Positions 5,221 to 5,668 of a DNA stretch of 5,668 nucleotides are shown here, in pieces; the first letter of the stretch is position 1; each line of letters starts with the position of its first letter. This DNA comes from Deltaproteobacteria bacterium. GTDB taxonomy: Bacteria > Desulfobacterota > Syntrophobacteria > BM002. The notes beneath the pieces are model-generated. The model ran no database searches. It saw only the letters and a program-made list of their open reading frames with translations, and was not told the origin of the DNA. The stretch spans positions 1 to 5,668 of the forward strand of contig JAGFXI010000149.1 in NCBI GenBank assembly GCA_017861095.1, in the 5' to 3' direction. The translations under genes were made by a program, and so were the position numbers.

Positions 5221-5538
5221 TCAGGGCCGGGTGCTTGCGGCGATCCAATCCAGGTAGGGCTCGTTGCCTGCGAGGATTGGCAGGGCGATGATCTCCGGAA
5301 CCTCGTAGGAATGAAGCTCCCTCACCCGGTTTCGCAGTGCCTCGAAGAGGGCGCTTCGGGTCTTCATGATGCAGAGCACCTCGGGCTCATCTTCGATTTT
5401 CCCCTTCCACCAGTAGACTGACCGTATCTCCCGGAGTAGGTTCACGCAGGCGACCAGCCGTTCCTCTACCAGGGCCCGCGCCAGCCCCGGAGCCTCCTTC
5501 TCTGGCGCCGTGACCATCACCACAATGTAGTCGCTCAT
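5221..5538 (-). CDS. cutA: Divalent-cation tolerance protein CutA
   Basis: The 105-residue protein is a full-length CutA1 family member, a small soluble, very stable trimer with a ferredoxin-like fold, historically linked to copper and other divalent cation tolerance in E. coli, though its biochemical role remains unclear. Family motifs are IVVMVTAPEKE (5-15), LVEERLVACVNL (23-34) with the conserved Cys31, SVYWWKGKIEDEPEVLCIMKT (40-60), HSYEVPEIIALPI (76-88) and YLDWI (95-99). The length matches the family norm of about 100-115. The ATG at 5538 follows GAGGAG with a five-base spacer, so the start is firm. It converges on the oxidoreductase gene across a 147-base gap containing a hairpin. A TGA (5550-5548) lies right at the ribosome site, but its frame is open for only 15 codons upstream. 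Confidence 0.95.
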   Translation of the reverse strand: MSDYIVVMVTAPEKEAPGLARALVEERLVACVNLLREIRSVYWWKGKIEDEPEVLCIMKTRSALFEALRNRVRELHSYEVPEIIALPILAGNEPYLDWIAASTRP

Positions 5539-5592
5539 CTTCTCTCCTCAGTCGATAATGCCCAGCACGTCATGCCGTTGCCGAAAGCTGCC

Positions 5593-5668
5593 TTACGTGA
5601 CCTTGTAAGACGACCAAGTGCCTATTCGCCATCCCTGCGTCTCAGTATCGCCCCGTTTCTCTATCACC
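5593..5668 (-). CDS. Possible C-terminal end of a minus-strand gene cut by the window edge
   Basis: From the right edge a minus-strand frame is open for 24 codons and ends with TAA at 5595-5593; the peptide ends in RIGTWSSYKVT. It lies 54 bases upstream of the CutA start on the same strand. I do not recognise it, and a frame of this length occurs easily by chance. If real, it could be cotranscribed with CutA; otherwise 5539-5668 is the CutA promoter region, where I see no convincing -35/-10 pair. Confidence 0.15.
   Translation of the reverse strand, partial: VIEKRGDTETQGWRIGTWSSYKVT

Noticed and set aside
5548..5595. Upstream gene ending at TGA 5550-5548 overlapping the CutA ribosome site
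   Set aside because: The frame is open for only 15 codons before an in-frame TAA at 5595-5593 and has no start codon, so it would need a frameshift to belong to a gene.

Overview
The window is a GC-rich bacterial chromosomal segment with five confidently recognised protein genes, one weak candidate gene, and several candidate control sites. Compact genes, good Shine-Dalgarno sites and GC-rich third codon positions indicate a bacterium. The gene families and the G-run/C-run intergenic hairpin are compatible with an environmental lineage such as Desulfobacterota, NC10 or Nitrospirota, but nothing here fixes the taxon. No phage, IS, CRISPR or rRNA gene is visible.

Layout from left to right. Bases 1-127 hold no supported gene; a T-loop-like motif at 101-110 does not fold into a cloverleaf. 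Three minus-strand genes follow. In transcription order they are a YeiH-type (UPF0324, putative sulfate exporter) membrane protein at 1850-3379, a TerC/YjbE-type membrane protein at 939-1694, and a cytidylate kinase-like protein with a BON-like C-terminus at 128-931. The last two are tightly coupled: the TerC stop codon lies inside the kinase ribosome binding site. A perfect 13-bp hairpin lies just after the YeiH gene.

The 650-base interval 3380-4029 separates the minus-strand genes from a plus-strand gene. It holds a possible 85-residue minus-strand ORF (3437-3694), a good sigma70-like promoter facing left, two overlapping hairpins just upstream of the YeiH ribosome binding site, and a weaker promoter facing right. 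The plus-strand gene at 4030-5073 encodes a sulfite oxidase-family molybdopterin oxidoreductase with its molybdenum-ligand cysteine but no export signal. It ends at a repeat-like hairpin (5126-5176) and faces a minus-strand CutA gene (5221-5538). A short open frame touching the right edge may be the end of another minus-strand gene.

The most suggestive functional link is the divergent pair: a putatively cytoplasmic sulfite oxidase-like enzyme beside a putative sulfate/sulfur-oxyanion exporter. This would fit sulfite detoxification with product export, but it is an inference from neighbourhood. TerC and CutA are both loosely linked to metal homeostasis, though they are in different transcription units. 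No wholly new system can be demonstrated; the least explained parts are the YeiH leader region, the extra helical segment in the YeiH protein, and the kinase-BON architecture.
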